A stretch of DNA of 64,000 nucleotides. Origin: Methanoregulaceae archaeon. Its GTDB lineage: Bacteria; Armatimonadota; Fimbriimonadia; Fimbriimonadales; Fimbriimonadaceae. Below are positions 44,355-53,246 of this stretch, one piece after another. Each line of letters starts with the position of its first letter. Positions within the stretch are counted from its first letter, which is position 1. The position numbers and the translations under genes were made by a program. The notes under the pieces are model-generated. The model ran no database searches and was not told where the DNA came from. It saw only the letters and a list, made by a program, of their open reading frames with translations. Location of the stretch: NCBI GenBank assembly GCA_020850325.1, contig JADZEW010000018.1, positions 1 to 64,000 on the forward strand, read 5' to 3'.

Positions 44355-45593
44355 ATGCAAGTCTTTCGCTACAAGGGTTACGACACGCACGGTAAGAAGG
44401 TGGAGGGCGAACTCGCCGCCGCCAGCATTGAAGAAGTCGAGCGCAAAGTCTCCGCGCAATCGGTGACGGTGATCGCGATCTTTCCCGCCGGTGCTATTCG
44501 CAAGACCTCGTCGGAAGGCGAGAGTTCGACGCCGCTCTCCCGTTTTGGCTTCGGACCCAAGAAGCCGTCGGATGCGGACCTGGCCACCGTTCTCCGCGAC
44601 CTCGCGGTGATGTCCGAAACCGGCGTCCCCTTCGTGGAAGCCCTCGACGCAGTGATCATCACCGCTCCCACCCAAATGCTGCGTACCGGCCTAGACCGGC
44701 TGAAGACGGAGATCGTAGGCGGAAAGGGACTCTCGGCAGGCATGCGAAACTGCGGCCTCTTTCCGGTGGTGGTGTCCGAGATGGTCAAGGTCGCCGAAGA
44801 AGGCGGACGTCTTGATCGCGCCTTGGCAAACGCCGCGAACTATCTGGAGCGCGCCGCCGACCTTCGCAAGAAGGTCATGAACGCGATGCTCTACCCAATC
44901 GTGCTCACGGTCATCGCATTCTCCACGCTCGTCGTGATGATCACCTTCGTGCTGCCGCGCTTCGCCGACATCTTCAAGACGATGAAGACCGAGGTGCCCG
45001 CGATCACTCAGTTCCTGCTGGGGATCGGCCAGGGGATCAAGTCCAACCCAGTCCCGTTCGTGCTCGGCGTGGTTGGCACGATCGTGGCCGTGAAGATGGC
45101 GTGGGCCACCCCGAAGATCCACCGCGCCATCAGCACCTTCCTGCTGAAAGTGCCCGTGCTTGGCGAACTGCTCCGGCGCTTGGCTCTATCTCGGGCATTT
45201 CAGTCGATCGCCACGCTGCTCTCGACGAACGTCAGCTTGATGAACGCGATGGAGCACGGCGCAAAGGTCGCGGGCAACCCAGTGATCCACGACGCGCTGC
45301 TGCGAGCCCGCCACTCGGTCGAGCACGGTGTGTCGCTAAGCGACGCTCTAGCTGAGACCAAGGTGTTCCCGGTGTCGCTGGTTCAGATGGTGACGGTAGG
45401 GGAACGCACCGGACGGCTTGGAATGCTGATGACAAGCACCGCGAACCACATGGAAGAAGATGTTGATGGGCGTCTTAAGGCGCTTGTCTCGATCGTCGAG
45501 CCGGTGATGATCGTCGTGATGGGTGCCATCGTGGGCCTCATCACCATGTCAATCATCATTCCGATGTATTCCGTTGTCGAAAACATGAAGTAA
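44355..45593 (+). CDS. pilC: Pilus platform protein PilC/GspF
   Basis: The 412-residue product has an N-terminal short domain (MQVFRYKGYDTHGKKVEGEL) and two GspF repeats, with VKVAEEGGRLDRAL and VTVGERTGRLGML, each with membrane helices. It is the inner-membrane platform that couples the ATPase to pilin assembly. Two paralogues are at 49096-50358 and 51423-52667. Confidence 0.93.
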   Translation: MQVFRYKGYDTHGKKVEGELAAASIEEVERKVSAQSVTVIAIFPAGAIRKTSSEGESSTPLSRFGFGPKKPSDADLATVLRDLAVMSETGVPFVEALDAVIITAPTQMLRTGLDRLKTEIVGGKGLSAGMRNCGLFPVVVSEMVKVAEEGGRLDRALANAANYLERAADLRKKVMNAMLYPIVLTVIAFSTLVVMITFVLPRFADIFKTMKTEVPAITQFLLGIGQGIKSNPVPFVLGVVGTIVAVKMAWATPKIHRAISTFLLKVPVLGELLRRLALSRAFQSIATLLSTNVSLMNAMEHGAKVAGNPVIHDALLRARHSVEHGVSLSDALAETKVFPVSLVQMVTVGERTGRLGMLMTSTANHMEEDVDGRLKALVSIVEPVMIVVMGAIVGLITMSIIIPMYSVVENMK

Positions 45594-45614
45594 TGGCTGA
45601 GATATGCCGATACA
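45586..45614 (+). promoter_or_regulatory. Sigma-28-like promoter of the prepilin gene
   Basis: TGAA, 16 nt, GCCGATAC, the same pattern as at 36422-36450 with 23 of 29 bases identical. It overlaps the end of pilC. A start about 7 nt further would leave a leader of about 14 nt before the prepilin ATG, with GCGAGGA in it. Confidence 0.6.
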
Positions 45615-45633
45615 TAGTTTGAGCGAGGATTCT

Positions 45634-46074
45634 ATGGTCAGAAAACTGCACATGAAGCGAAGCGCCTTCACCTTGGTGGAGTTGCTTATCGTGATCATCA
45701 TCATTGCCGTGTTGGCGGCAATCGCGATCCCTAAGTTTGCGAACTCCAGCCAACGCAGCAAAGAGTCTGCCCTACGGGCGGAGCTGTCCCTTATGCGTAA
45801 CGCGGTCGAGTTGTTCAAGAACGACTGCGGCTCTTACCCGGGCGCCCTTGATGATCTTGCGGCGACTTCGGCTCCGGCGAACGGAAAGGACTCGTCGGGC
45901 AACAACAAGGCGATCATTGCGACTGACTGGAAGGGCCCGTACCTGAACAAGGTAAACGTCGACCCCGTTGGTGGCGCGGCCTTCACATACTCCGTGACCT
46001 CGCCCAATGTCGGCAAGATCACGTCGAGTGCATCCGGTAACGACTCGAACGGCGTCGCCTACAGCACCTACTGA
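45634..46074 (+). CDS. Type IV prepilin / major pseudopilin
   Basis: ATG 45634, with GCGAGGA about 6 nt before it, gives 146 residues. A short basic leader (MVRKLHMKRSA) precedes FTLVELLIVIIIIAVLAAIA, the N-methylated helix. Cleavage would follow Ala rather than the usual Gly. Glu5 of the mature helix is kept. The C-terminal domain resembles GspG-type pseudopilins (ESALRAELSLMRNAVELF, DWKGPYLNKVNVDPVGG). It is probably the main pilus subunit of this operon; no prepilin peptidase gene is nearby. Confidence 0.9.
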   Translation: MVRKLHMKRSAFTLVELLIVIIIIAVLAAIAIPKFANSSQRSKESALRAELSLMRNAVELFKNDCGSYPGALDDLAATSAPANGKDSSGNNKAIIATDWKGPYLNKVNVDPVGGAAFTYSVTSPNVGKITSSASGNDSNGVAYSTY

Positions 46075-46119
46075 CCCCGGCGGCCCACGCGCTCGCTCGG
46101 GAGGGGATTGAGGCGCGAA

Positions 46120-46159
46120 ACGGCTTCGAAGCGAGAGCTTCGGAGCCGTCCTTCTTTTT
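46120..46159 (+). terminator. Rho-independent terminator of the pilus operon
   Basis: ACGGCTTCGAAGC and GCTTCGGAGCCGT pair around GAGA with one mismatch, followed by CCTTC and a run of five T. It ends at the stop codon of the convergent ATPase gene. Confidence 0.88.
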
Positions 46160-47381
46160 AGAGGATCGAGCTCACCGGAACGGCCTCGATCTCCGGGGCC
46201 AAGGGCACTCGATCATCTCCCGCGTGGAACAACACTCCGCGGACAAATCGATCGCCCGCCAACTCGCGAAGGAACTCGAGCCCCTCCACGGCGTTTCGTT
46301 GAACCGATTCTCGGAACTGAACGCCGACAAGGTCTCCGTTCGTCGCTTCTACGACCAAGTCAACTCCCTTCTGCCTGACCGTGCGGAGATGGAAGAGCCG
46401 CACCCCCGACGGAAGCGCAAGGCTTGCCTTAAAGAACTCCAGGATGCCCACCGAGCGCAAGATCGCGCTTCGCAACGCCTCGTCATTGCGGACCCGGCGC
46501 TCCTCGATGCCGATGATGTGGCCCCACAAACCAACATCCACCAACTGCAACTTCGGCGCTTTGGCGAGCGCCGCACCCTGATCGGAACTCCAGGCAGGGA
46601 GATCGCGCACGAGGAACATCGTGCGAAGCAAGTCCAAATAGCGAAGGAGGGTTGTCGCAGGGATGCCCGACTCGCGCGACAGCGACGCGACGTTGAGCGA
46701 AGCCCCGTTTGCGTGAGCCAAGGAACGCAGCAGGCGGGGCATCTGGGCGATGCCGTCGATCTGAGCAAGGTCGCGCACGTCGCGTTCGAGCAGACTACGC
46801 ACGTACGACGCAAACCACGCATCGCGGCGCGGGGCGCTGCGAGCCGAGGGCTCCGGAAATCCTCCCCGCAGCAGTTCAACGGGATCGATAGCCGTGCCCC
46901 TTGGGAGCGTGAGCGGGTCTCGGTTAAGCAGCATCGCGAGCCACTCCGGACCGGTGCCGCGACGTTCTCCCTCGGCGAGCGGCAATAGATCGACGATTTC
47001 CATCCGCCCAGCCAGCGAGTCGGCCACCTTGGGCACGGTCAGCACGTTGGCCGATCCGGTGAGGAGGAAGCGCCCGGGCCGGCGATCCCGGTCGATCTCC
47101 GCCTTCATCGCGAGCAGCAGCTCGGGCGCGCGCTGGACTTCGTCGATGACGATGGCCCCGCGGTAGGAGCGTAGAAAGCCAGCCGGATCCTCTCTCGCGA
47201 ACCCAAGGACCCGCCAATCGTCGAGGGTGATGTAGGTCGAGTTCTGCTCGCTGGCGACCTCGCGCACGAGGGTGGACTTCCCGACCTGCCGAGGACCGTG
47301 GACGAGAACGACTGGCGTGTCGGCGAGGGCATCGAGAACCCTGACCTTCGCCCACCGTTCGATTGAGCGCTTATCCTCCAC
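46158..47381 (-). CDS. AAA-type ATPase with DUF4143 domain
   Basis: GTG 47381 gives 407 residues. Walker A is GPRQVGKST, Walker B is GAIVIDEVQRAPELL, and FLLTGSANVL is a typical sensor region. A DUF4143 domain with a winged-helix-like part (LARESGIPATTLLRYLDLL-type) fills the C-terminal half, ending with a PD-(D/E)XK-like fold region. Proteins of this family are common orphan accessory genes of unknown role. The GTG shares a base with the tag stop (TAGTG). The longer frame (from 47549) lies inside tag. Confidence 0.87.
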   Translation of the reverse strand: MEDKRSIERWAKVRVLDALADTPVVLVHGPRQVGKSTLVREVASEQNSTYITLDDWRVLGFAREDPAGFLRSYRGAIVIDEVQRAPELLLAMKAEIDRDRRPGRFLLTGSANVLTVPKVADSLAGRMEIVDLLPLAEGERRGTGPEWLAMLLNRDPLTLPRGTAIDPVELLRGGFPEPSARSAPRRDAWFASYVRSLLERDVRDLAQIDGIAQMPRLLRSLAHANGASLNVASLSRESGIPATTLLRYLDLLRTMFLVRDLPAWSSDQGAALAKAPKLQLVDVGLWGHIIGIEERRVRNDEALRSAILRSVGILEFFKASLALPSGVRLFHLRTVRQKGVDLVVEATNGDLVGVQFRESVQRNAVEGLEFLRELAGDRFVRGVLFHAGDDRVPLAPEIEAVPVSSIL

Positions 47382-47941
47382 TAATCGGAGGATACTCCAC
47401 GCATCCACGGCGGGCTTAGGCGCGCGATCTGGGCGAACACCGGGCACGTCTCCTCGTGCGCACCCGGCAGATAGCCCAAGCTCATCAGGAACTCGTTCAC
47501 GATCTCGCCTCCGGTGAACCGAAACGTCCGCTTGAACTCCTTGACCCACTCGTCCTTCGTCAGCGGATGCCGCGCAGCGATCCAGTTCGCAAAGCCCCCA
47601 TCCGAGGAGCGCATCCCCACGATCACCCCGGCGTTAAAAATCGCGGCCTCCACCTTCAGCCGATTGCGGATGATCCCGGCATCCGCCAGCAGCCGAGCGC
47701 GGTCCTCGTCGCCATACGCCGCCACTTTCTCTGGATCAAATCCATCGTAGGCGGCTTGGAATCCCGCCCGCTTCTTCAGGATCGTCTCCCACGAGAGACC
47801 CGCCTGGTTGATCTCCAGTACGAGCCGTTCGAACAGCACCCGCTCATCCGAGGAAGGAAAGCCATACTCGGTGTCGTGATACGGGGCATGGACCGTCCCT
47901 GCCCCAGGACCCGCCGCAAACTCGCAGTAAGAGAACGCCAT
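47381..47941 (-). CDS. tag: DNA-3-methyladenine glycosylase I
   Basis: The 186-residue product matches Tag. The zinc-snap ligands are the N-terminal Cys (FSYCEFAAG) and His, and HEETC near the C-terminus. YHDTEYGFPSSDERVLFERL and QAGLSWETILKKR are conserved active-site segments, the latter with the base-pocket residues. It removes 3-methyladenine from alkylated DNA. It begins directly after the GH172 gene stop and ends in the start of the ATPase gene. Confidence 0.95.
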   Translation of the reverse strand: MAFSYCEFAAGPGAGTVHAPYHDTEYGFPSSDERVLFERLVLEINQAGLSWETILKKRAGFQAAYDGFDPEKVAAYGDEDRARLLADAGIIRNRLKVEAAIFNAGVIVGMRSSDGGFANWIAARHPLTKDEWVKEFKRTFRFTGGEIVNEFLMSLGYLPGAHEETCPVFAQIARLSPPWMRGVSSD

Positions 47942-49078
47942 CTACTTCCGCTCGACGTTGCCGAACCGCAACCCGCCGCCCATCGCCTGACGCCAGCGCT
48001 CACGCCAGCAGTGCACGTCCACTGGCCCAACCTCGGGCATCGGCTTGCGGGCCTCCGCCGAAGGCAGCGCGGGGAATGGCGTGCTCGGCAAGGTCTGATA
48101 CCAATAGGCGACGCTTGCGATCTCCAGCGTCAAGCAGTTCGCGTGCCCATGCTCAATGCTCGCCCGCAGGCTCTTCTGGAACCGCACCGGATCTTCGAGG
48201 TGGAACCGATAGCAGTGCGTCCTCCCCAGCCACCCGAACAGCGGCGAATCATTGAGCCGACCGGGTGCCCGCGCGGTGCCGAAGTAGGGATGCAGGAAGT
48301 GCTCGTCGGGGCTCCAACTCTGGTTGAAGTAGTCCTCGGTGCCGGTGCCGTGTAGGCTAAACGGCCAAGTTTCGCCGTCGATGCTGAACATATCGTCGCC
48401 CTCGCCGTACCAGATGGGCGACGGGCAGTTGACGTAGTAGTTGACGCCGACGAAGTGCCCCTTCCCCGCCGCTTCGCAGAAAAGAAAGTTGTTCACATCG
48501 GTCGGGTTCTTCGGTGTTTCGCCGAACACCGCCCACTCGTTCTCAACATCGCCGCTTGCCGACTCCGGCTTGGTGACTTCCTGGTTGTACCAAGCGTGGA
48601 ACCGCCCCTCGTCCTCGCTCACCGGACGCTCTTCATAGTCGACGTAGTAGTAGAACGCACCGACCGGCTCCTCGCCTTGGTTCTCCACGGTGACGCGCGC
48701 GCCCTTGCCGTACGGCATCGGGAAGTAGCACACCAGCGCGTTGCCATCTCGGGGAGCCGCGGCGAGCGGCATGCTGGAGAAGTTGTACTTCATGCCCCAG
48801 CCCTGCCCGAAGAAGTCACCGATCGGCGACTCCACACTCGGGTGCTCCTGACCGTCCCAATACATGCGCAGGACGAGGTTGCGGCGGACCAGCGGGTCGT
48901 TCGACGAGATCGTGATCCAGATATGGGTCACCGCACCTGAGCCTTCCATCTCTGCAAGTACAAGAGTGTCGCCGGGCTCGATCTGCACATGGTCCCGGTT
49001 GCCACCGGTTCGGTCAAACGAGGAGATGCGTCGGCTGCGGCCGTCGGTTAGGCGCGCCAGATCACGAAGAGGTCCCAT
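47942..49078 (-). CDS. DUF2961/GH172 family protein
   Basis: The 378-residue product starts with ISSFDRTGGNRDHVQIEPGDT and contains GSGAVTHIWITI, PMPYGKGARVTVENQG and FSLHGTGTEDYFNQSW, which are DUF2961 hallmarks. The family, now GH172, includes enzymes acting on fructofuranosyl or arabinofuranosyl linkages. No signal peptide is seen, so it is probably cytoplasmic. CAAAAT is 6 nt before the ATG with no ribosome site. First gene of a three-gene overlapping set. Confidence 0.88.
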   Translation of the reverse strand: MGPLRDLARLTDGRSRRISSFDRTGGNRDHVQIEPGDTLVLAEMEGSGAVTHIWITISSNDPLVRRNLVLRMYWDGQEHPSVESPIGDFFGQGWGMKYNFSSMPLAAAPRDGNALVCYFPMPYGKGARVTVENQGEEPVGAFYYYVDYEERPVSEDEGRFHAWYNQEVTKPESASGDVENEWAVFGETPKNPTDVNNFLFCEAAGKGHFVGVNYYVNCPSPIWYGEGDDMFSIDGETWPFSLHGTGTEDYFNQSWSPDEHFLHPYFGTARAPGRLNDSPLFGWLGRTHCYRFHLEDPVRFQKSLRASIEHGHANCLTLEIASVAYWYQTLPSTPFPALPSAEARKPMPEVGPVDVHCWRERWRQAMGGGLRFGNVERK

Positions 49079-49095
49079 GCCCGCATTTTGACCGT

Positions 49096-50358
49096 TTACA
49101 GTCCACCGGCGTCTAGCAGACCGGCCACGCGCCCGGTGTAGAAACCGATGACGATGAAGCCGATGTAGATCGCCACGCCCAACAGGCAGACGACACCGAG
49201 CACCGACGCCAGCGTGTTCGAGCGGGTCTCGGATTCATCCTCGTAGAAATCGGCCATTTTGTCGAGCATCTTGTCCAGGTTGCCGGTGGTCTCTCCGGTC
49301 TGGATCATGTCGATCACGATCGGGCTGAACGCCTGAGTTTCCACGTACGTCTGGGTCACCGACGCGCCTTCTTTAAGGCGTGGAATTGCCGGATAGATAC
49401 GTGCCCGGATGAACTCGCTCCCGCACGCGTCGGCGGCGAGTTGGGTGGATTCCGGGATACCGACGCCACCGCGATAGAGCGCGGCCATCGCTCGCCCGAA
49501 CTTCGCCATCGCCATCTGCTTCACCGTTTCGCCGAGGTAGGGGATCTTCTGGACGAACTGGTCGTAGTTGTGCTTGATCTGCGGGTTCGGCAGACCGAGC
49601 CGCAAGAACAGCCACAAGCCCGCGATGAGGGGGCCGAGGAATATCCACGTGATGGGATTGGTGAGCGGCGAACTGAGCAGGCCGCCCCCGCCGACCGCAG
49701 TGATAATCATGTTCGTCACTAAGATGATGACGATCGATGCCCCGATCACCAGCTTCGGGTAGAGCGTCTGGCGGCGGATGTTGTTGCGAAGCTTGATCTC
49801 GCGCTCGAGGTAGCCCGCAATCTGCACGAGCGTCGCGTCCATCGTGCCGCTGGTTTCGCCGACGCGGATGAGGCTCAATACGAGCGGCGAGAACGCCTCG
49901 GGATACCGCTGCATGCCGAAGGAGAGCGGACGGCCCTGGCGAGCATGCTCGGCGAGTTCGCCGAGGATCTCCTGCAGGCGTGCGTCTTGCGTTTGGCCCT
50001 TGAGCGTGGTCAGCGCCTGCACCATGCCAATGCCGGCATGGAGCATCGTGGCGAGTTGGCGGAAGAAGAACATGAGCGCGGGCAGTGGCACCCGCCCTGT
50101 GAACTGGCCGACCACGTGGGTCTCCACGTAGCTGCGCTGGCGCATGATGTCCGGCTGCTCTTCCGCCTTGGGCTGAGCGCCCTCGCGGCCGAAGTCGGCG
50201 GGGATAGGATCGCCGGGAAGCTGCGCCATCGCGAGGTGCTCTATCCGGTAGCCGCGCTTCTCGAGCTCCGCCCCCGCCGCGGTCAGCGACGCACCCGACA
50301 TCGTGCCTTGCACGGGGTTCCCCTCGATATCAACGGCGCGGTATTCAAAAGTCGGCAT
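49096..50358 (-). CDS. GspF/PilC-like platform protein, paralogue 2
   Basis: The 420-residue product has the N-terminal EYRAVDIEGNPVQGTMSG segment and two GspF repeats (LIRVGETSGTMDATLVQI; MIQTGETTGNLDKMLDKM), with membrane helices in between and at the end. It is closer to full-length PilC than paralogue 3. It has no ATPase or pilin neighbour and TAGAAT 8 nt before its ATG, so it is transcribed by itself. It may serve a second, partly encoded pilus or secretion system elsewhere. Confidence 0.9.
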   Translation of the reverse strand: MPTFEYRAVDIEGNPVQGTMSGASLTAAGAELEKRGYRIEHLAMAQLPGDPIPADFGREGAQPKAEEQPDIMRQRSYVETHVVGQFTGRVPLPALMFFFRQLATMLHAGIGMVQALTTLKGQTQDARLQEILGELAEHARQGRPLSFGMQRYPEAFSPLVLSLIRVGETSGTMDATLVQIAGYLEREIKLRNNIRRQTLYPKLVIGASIVIILVTNMIITAVGGGGLLSSPLTNPITWIFLGPLIAGLWLFLRLGLPNPQIKHNYDQFVQKIPYLGETVKQMAMAKFGRAMAALYRGGVGIPESTQLAADACGSEFIRARIYPAIPRLKEGASVTQTYVETQAFSPIVIDMIQTGETTGNLDKMLDKMADFYEDESETRSNTLASVLGVVCLLGVAIYIGFIVIGFYTGRVAGLLDAGGL

Positions 50359-50424
50359 GTGGAGTGATTCTATAACATCCGCCTCGAACTAGCGCTAGAA
50401 TCCTCTAACCGGCGGTAAGTCCGG

Positions 50425-51369
50425 TCAACCCTTGCCGCCTTTCCCCGACTTCTTCTCAAAGATTGGCTGGCCGAAGTTGGGCGCGTCTCGCTCGCGCAGG
50501 TATCGTGCCCGTTCCTCAACGAGTGACTTCGGGTCTTTGCCCTTCGGCGTTCTTGAGATAGCCTTATCCAAGTAGGCGATTCCCTTGTCGAAGTAGGTCT
50601 TGCTCTGATTGTAGATGCCGCTCATCCGCATGGCGCGAGCGATCCACACATCGTCCCAGTACTTCCACTTCGGCGTCTTTGCGAGGGCGAACAACCGGTC
50701 GAAGAGGAGCTTCTCAAACGCCGGGTCCTTACCTCGCTCGTGATACTCGCGCACCATCGCGATGATCACTCCGCGATCGCTTGGGTCACGTTTCAATAAA
50801 CGCTGAGCCACATCTTTGAAGTAGTGGTAATGGCCGTCACCCGCATTGAACACATATGCTGTCCTGACGAAGTGATAGGAAGGAGGCGTATTCTCGAGGC
50901 GCAATACAGTAAACCCGTAATTGACCCGCCCTTCCATGGACTTGAAATCACCTGTATCTTGGAAGTACGTATCCAAGAATCTTGTTGCTGTAAGTAGTCG
51001 CGCTACTCTCACGAGTTTCTCTGGATTCTGGTGATCCTTGAACCATTCCTCGTAAGCCTTGGCGGCTCGCTTACGCCACACTCCTTTCGTGTCCGAGTCT
51101 TGCTGAAGCGACGGGTCGTATGCGGTTTCGGTAAAGATCGGCACGAAGAACTTGTCGAGAGCCGACTCCCAAGGAACCCTCACCCATATCGGATGAGGGT
51201 CGATTCTGCCGCCTTCAGAGCGGAAGTCGCCAATCCTAAACGGCTCGGGGCGACCGAGCCTCCAGCGCGGCACCTGCGCTGAACTCAGACCACTCATTAG
51301 CAACCCCGCGAGAGCTAAGCAAGTCCACCTCAACACTTGACCACCCTTACTGGAACGTGTTCCGTGCAT
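50425..51369 (-). CDS. Exported protein, unknown, TPR-like
   Basis: The 314-residue product has a signal peptide (LRWTCLALAGLLMSGLSSAQ) and helical segments that look like degenerate tetratricopeptide repeats (RAAKAYEEWFKDHQNPEKLVR; QSKTYFDKGIAYLDKAISR; split for length). It ends in a Lys/Gly tail (EKKSGKGGKG). GTG 51336 after AAGGGTGG is an alternative start. It lies between two GspF-like genes on the same strand. Base composition is less GC-rich than in its neighbours. Function unknown. Confidence 0.68.
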   Translation of the reverse strand: MHGTRSSKGGQVLRWTCLALAGLLMSGLSSAQVPRWRLGRPEPFRIGDFRSEGGRIDPHPIWVRVPWESALDKFFVPIFTETAYDPSLQQDSDTKGVWRKRAAKAYEEWFKDHQNPEKLVRVARLLTATRFLDTYFQDTGDFKSMEGRVNYGFTVLRLENTPPSYHFVRTAYVFNAGDGHYHYFKDVAQRLLKRDPSDRGVIIAMVREYHERGKDPAFEKLLFDRLFALAKTPKWKYWDDVWIARAMRMSGIYNQSKTYFDKGIAYLDKAISRTPKGKDPKSLVEERARYLRERDAPNFGQPIFEKKSGKGGKG

Positions 51370-51422
51370 CTGTACATCTCATCATAACCTGATGCTCAGC
51401 AAACTCGACCTTACGAAAGCGA

Positions 51423-52667
51423 TCAATCCATTTGGAAGTCCTTCAGCACCTCGTTGTACAGGTCGCCATACCACACCTTCATCAGCACGATCAGCACGAT
51501 GCCGCTGACGAGCATCGCAAATGCGCACCCCAGCCGGGTCGAAGTGAAGCGCGCCCGGCCGGTGGATTCGTCATAGTCGCCGCGGCTCACCATCTCGAGG
51601 CGGTCGAGCGCGCCCGGTACATCGCCAATCATCTCGCCGGTGGAGATCAGCGGCGCGTACTGCTGCGGAAACACGCCCGAGTTGAAGATCGCCTCGCTGA
51701 GGCGGCTGCCGTCGTGCAGCGACCGCCCGGTCTGCACCAGCCGGCGGCTCATCTCGAGGTTAGGCACCGCCGCGGCGGCGAGCGGCCACATCCGTTGCGG
51801 CGGCAACCCCGCCTTACCCAATCGACTGAGCGTCCACGAGAAGATCGCGACGCTCTCGTTGCGCGCCCGAGCCCCGTAGACCGGCAGCTGCAGCGCCATT
51901 CGATGCCGGAACGTGCGCATCGGCAGCGAGCTCATCCACCAGCGCAGCAACAGCAGCAATGCGGTCACCGCCAACGCGATCGGCCCGTAGGGCCAAATGA
52001 TCTTCTCTAGCAAGACGGCGGCAATGCCCGAGTTCGGCGAGCCGTCCGACGTCCGCCGGTACGAGAGCACCAGCGCCTCGCGGAACGCAAACAGTACCGG
52101 CATCACCGCGACCGCCCGCGGGATGAGATACCAGACAAACCAGTGAAACCGTTTGAACTTGTGGGCCTCGCCCGCTTGATTCGAGAGCTCGGCGAACGCT
52201 TCGGGAAGGAAGCCCCCGGTCTCGCCCGCGCGGACCATCCCGCCGACGTGCGGGGGAAAGAGGTCGGGATACCGATCCAGCGTATCGCTCAAGGGGCGCC
52301 CGTTCGTGGCGGACTGGGCAAGGTCTTGCAGCGCGACGCGGTAGGGCTCCTGGTGGGTCACCGACGCCAACGTGGTGAACGCCTGCGCGGGGGCGATACC
52401 CGCCTTGAGCTGCTGAGAGATTTGGGAGAAGAGGAAGTAGCGGTCGGCGTCCTTTCCCTTCTTCGTGCGGACCGGGGTGTTGCGAGCCGGGGCAGGTGCG
52501 ATCGGCGCGGGTGCTTTCGCGGGGAGATTCGCCGGATCATGGAAGCGGATCGAGGCGTACCCGCGCAGCTTCAGCAGCGCCTCCGCCTCGGCGAGCGTGT
52601 CGGCCTGCACCGTGCCTTCGAGGACCTGCCCCCGCGCGTCCGTGAACTCGTATCGGTAGAACGCCAT
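51423..52667 (-). CDS. Diverged GspF-like platform protein, paralogue 3
   Basis: The 414-residue product has the short N-terminal domain (FYRYEFTDARGQVLEGTV), a Pro/Ala linker and two GspF-like repeats (MVRAGETGGFLPEAFAEL; LISTGEMIGDVPGALDRL), with the membrane helices typical of the family. The second repeat is degenerate. No other secretion gene is adjacent, apart from paralogue 2. Confidence 0.82.
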   Translation of the reverse strand: MAFYRYEFTDARGQVLEGTVQADTLAEAEALLKLRGYASIRFHDPANLPAKAPAPIAPAPARNTPVRTKKGKDADRYFLFSQISQQLKAGIAPAQAFTTLASVTHQEPYRVALQDLAQSATNGRPLSDTLDRYPDLFPPHVGGMVRAGETGGFLPEAFAELSNQAGEAHKFKRFHWFVWYLIPRAVAVMPVLFAFREALVLSYRRTSDGSPNSGIAAVLLEKIIWPYGPIALAVTALLLLLRWWMSSLPMRTFRHRMALQLPVYGARARNESVAIFSWTLSRLGKAGLPPQRMWPLAAAAVPNLEMSRRLVQTGRSLHDGSRLSEAIFNSGVFPQQYAPLISTGEMIGDVPGALDRLEMVSRGDYDESTGRARFTSTRLGCAFAMLVSGIVLIVLMKVWYGDLYNEVLKDFQMD

Positions 52668-52673
52668 GCTCGC

Positions 52674-53168
52674 TCAGTCTGGGTGTGCTCCGGAAGTCTT
52701 GAGTTGCGCTTGCCGAACTTGTTCAGGAGTGCGACGCGCAAAATAGCCCATGGCCGCCTCGACGCCAAAGCGATCTTCGTCTATCCAACGGATCCTCATT
52801 GTGTTCGTCTTACCGAGCTTTCCACCGAACAGCTCACTATATTCGGGAAAAGGCTGTCCACCACGGGTTGCTTCAATCGAAATGGCCTCAAAGTAGATGA
52901 CGTCCTTTGCGTAACGCCATTTGCCTTCGGATCGGATGCGGACATTGAGGTGGCCTCGCATATTGACTTCGTGGCTTTGTGACACGAATGTCCCATCATC
53001 TCGCAGGACCAAGATGGTCTCTGGATACATTTCGCCTTGCCAAATGCCGATCATCTTGGGATCGACCGTCGGCCGCTGCGCCGCCCAAAGGCCAGCGAGC
53101 AACAGCGCCGCAGCCACTGTGCCGATCAACACGCTTCGTCCAGCTCTTGAGATCCTCAGGAAGCTCAC
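52674..53168 (-). CDS. Membrane-anchored protein, unknown
   Basis: GTG 53168 gives 164 residues: a helix (VLIGTVAAALLLAGLWAA) and a soluble beta-rich domain (GIWQGEMYPETILVLRDDGTF; EGKWRYAKDVIYFEAISI) like a small lipocalin or DUF-type domain. I prefer GTG 53168 because TATGAT (53180-53175) lies 6 nt before it. An ATG at 53189 would sit in a 14-bp palindrome (53182-53195). Function unknown. Confidence 0.62.
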   Translation of the reverse strand: MSFLRISRAGRSVLIGTVAAALLLAGLWAAQRPTVDPKMIGIWQGEMYPETILVLRDDGTFVSQSHEVNMRGHLNVRIRSEGKWRYAKDVIYFEAISIEATRGGQPFPEYSELFGGKLGKTNTMRIRWIDEDRFGVEAAMGYFARRTPEQVRQAQLKTSGAHPD

Positions 53169-53181
53169 AAATGAATCATAA

Positions 53182-53195
53182 CACGACATGTCGTG
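53182..53195. promoter_or_regulatory. Palindrome between divergent genes
   Basis: CACGACA/TGTCGTG is a perfect 14-bp palindrome, just upstream of TATGAT of the minus-strand gene and about 50 bp before a + strand small gene. It may be an operator. Confidence 0.4.
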
Positions 53196-53246
53196 ATGGA
53201 GGGTGGATCCTCGTCACGCCCATCCGACGTATCATAGACCTTAGGC

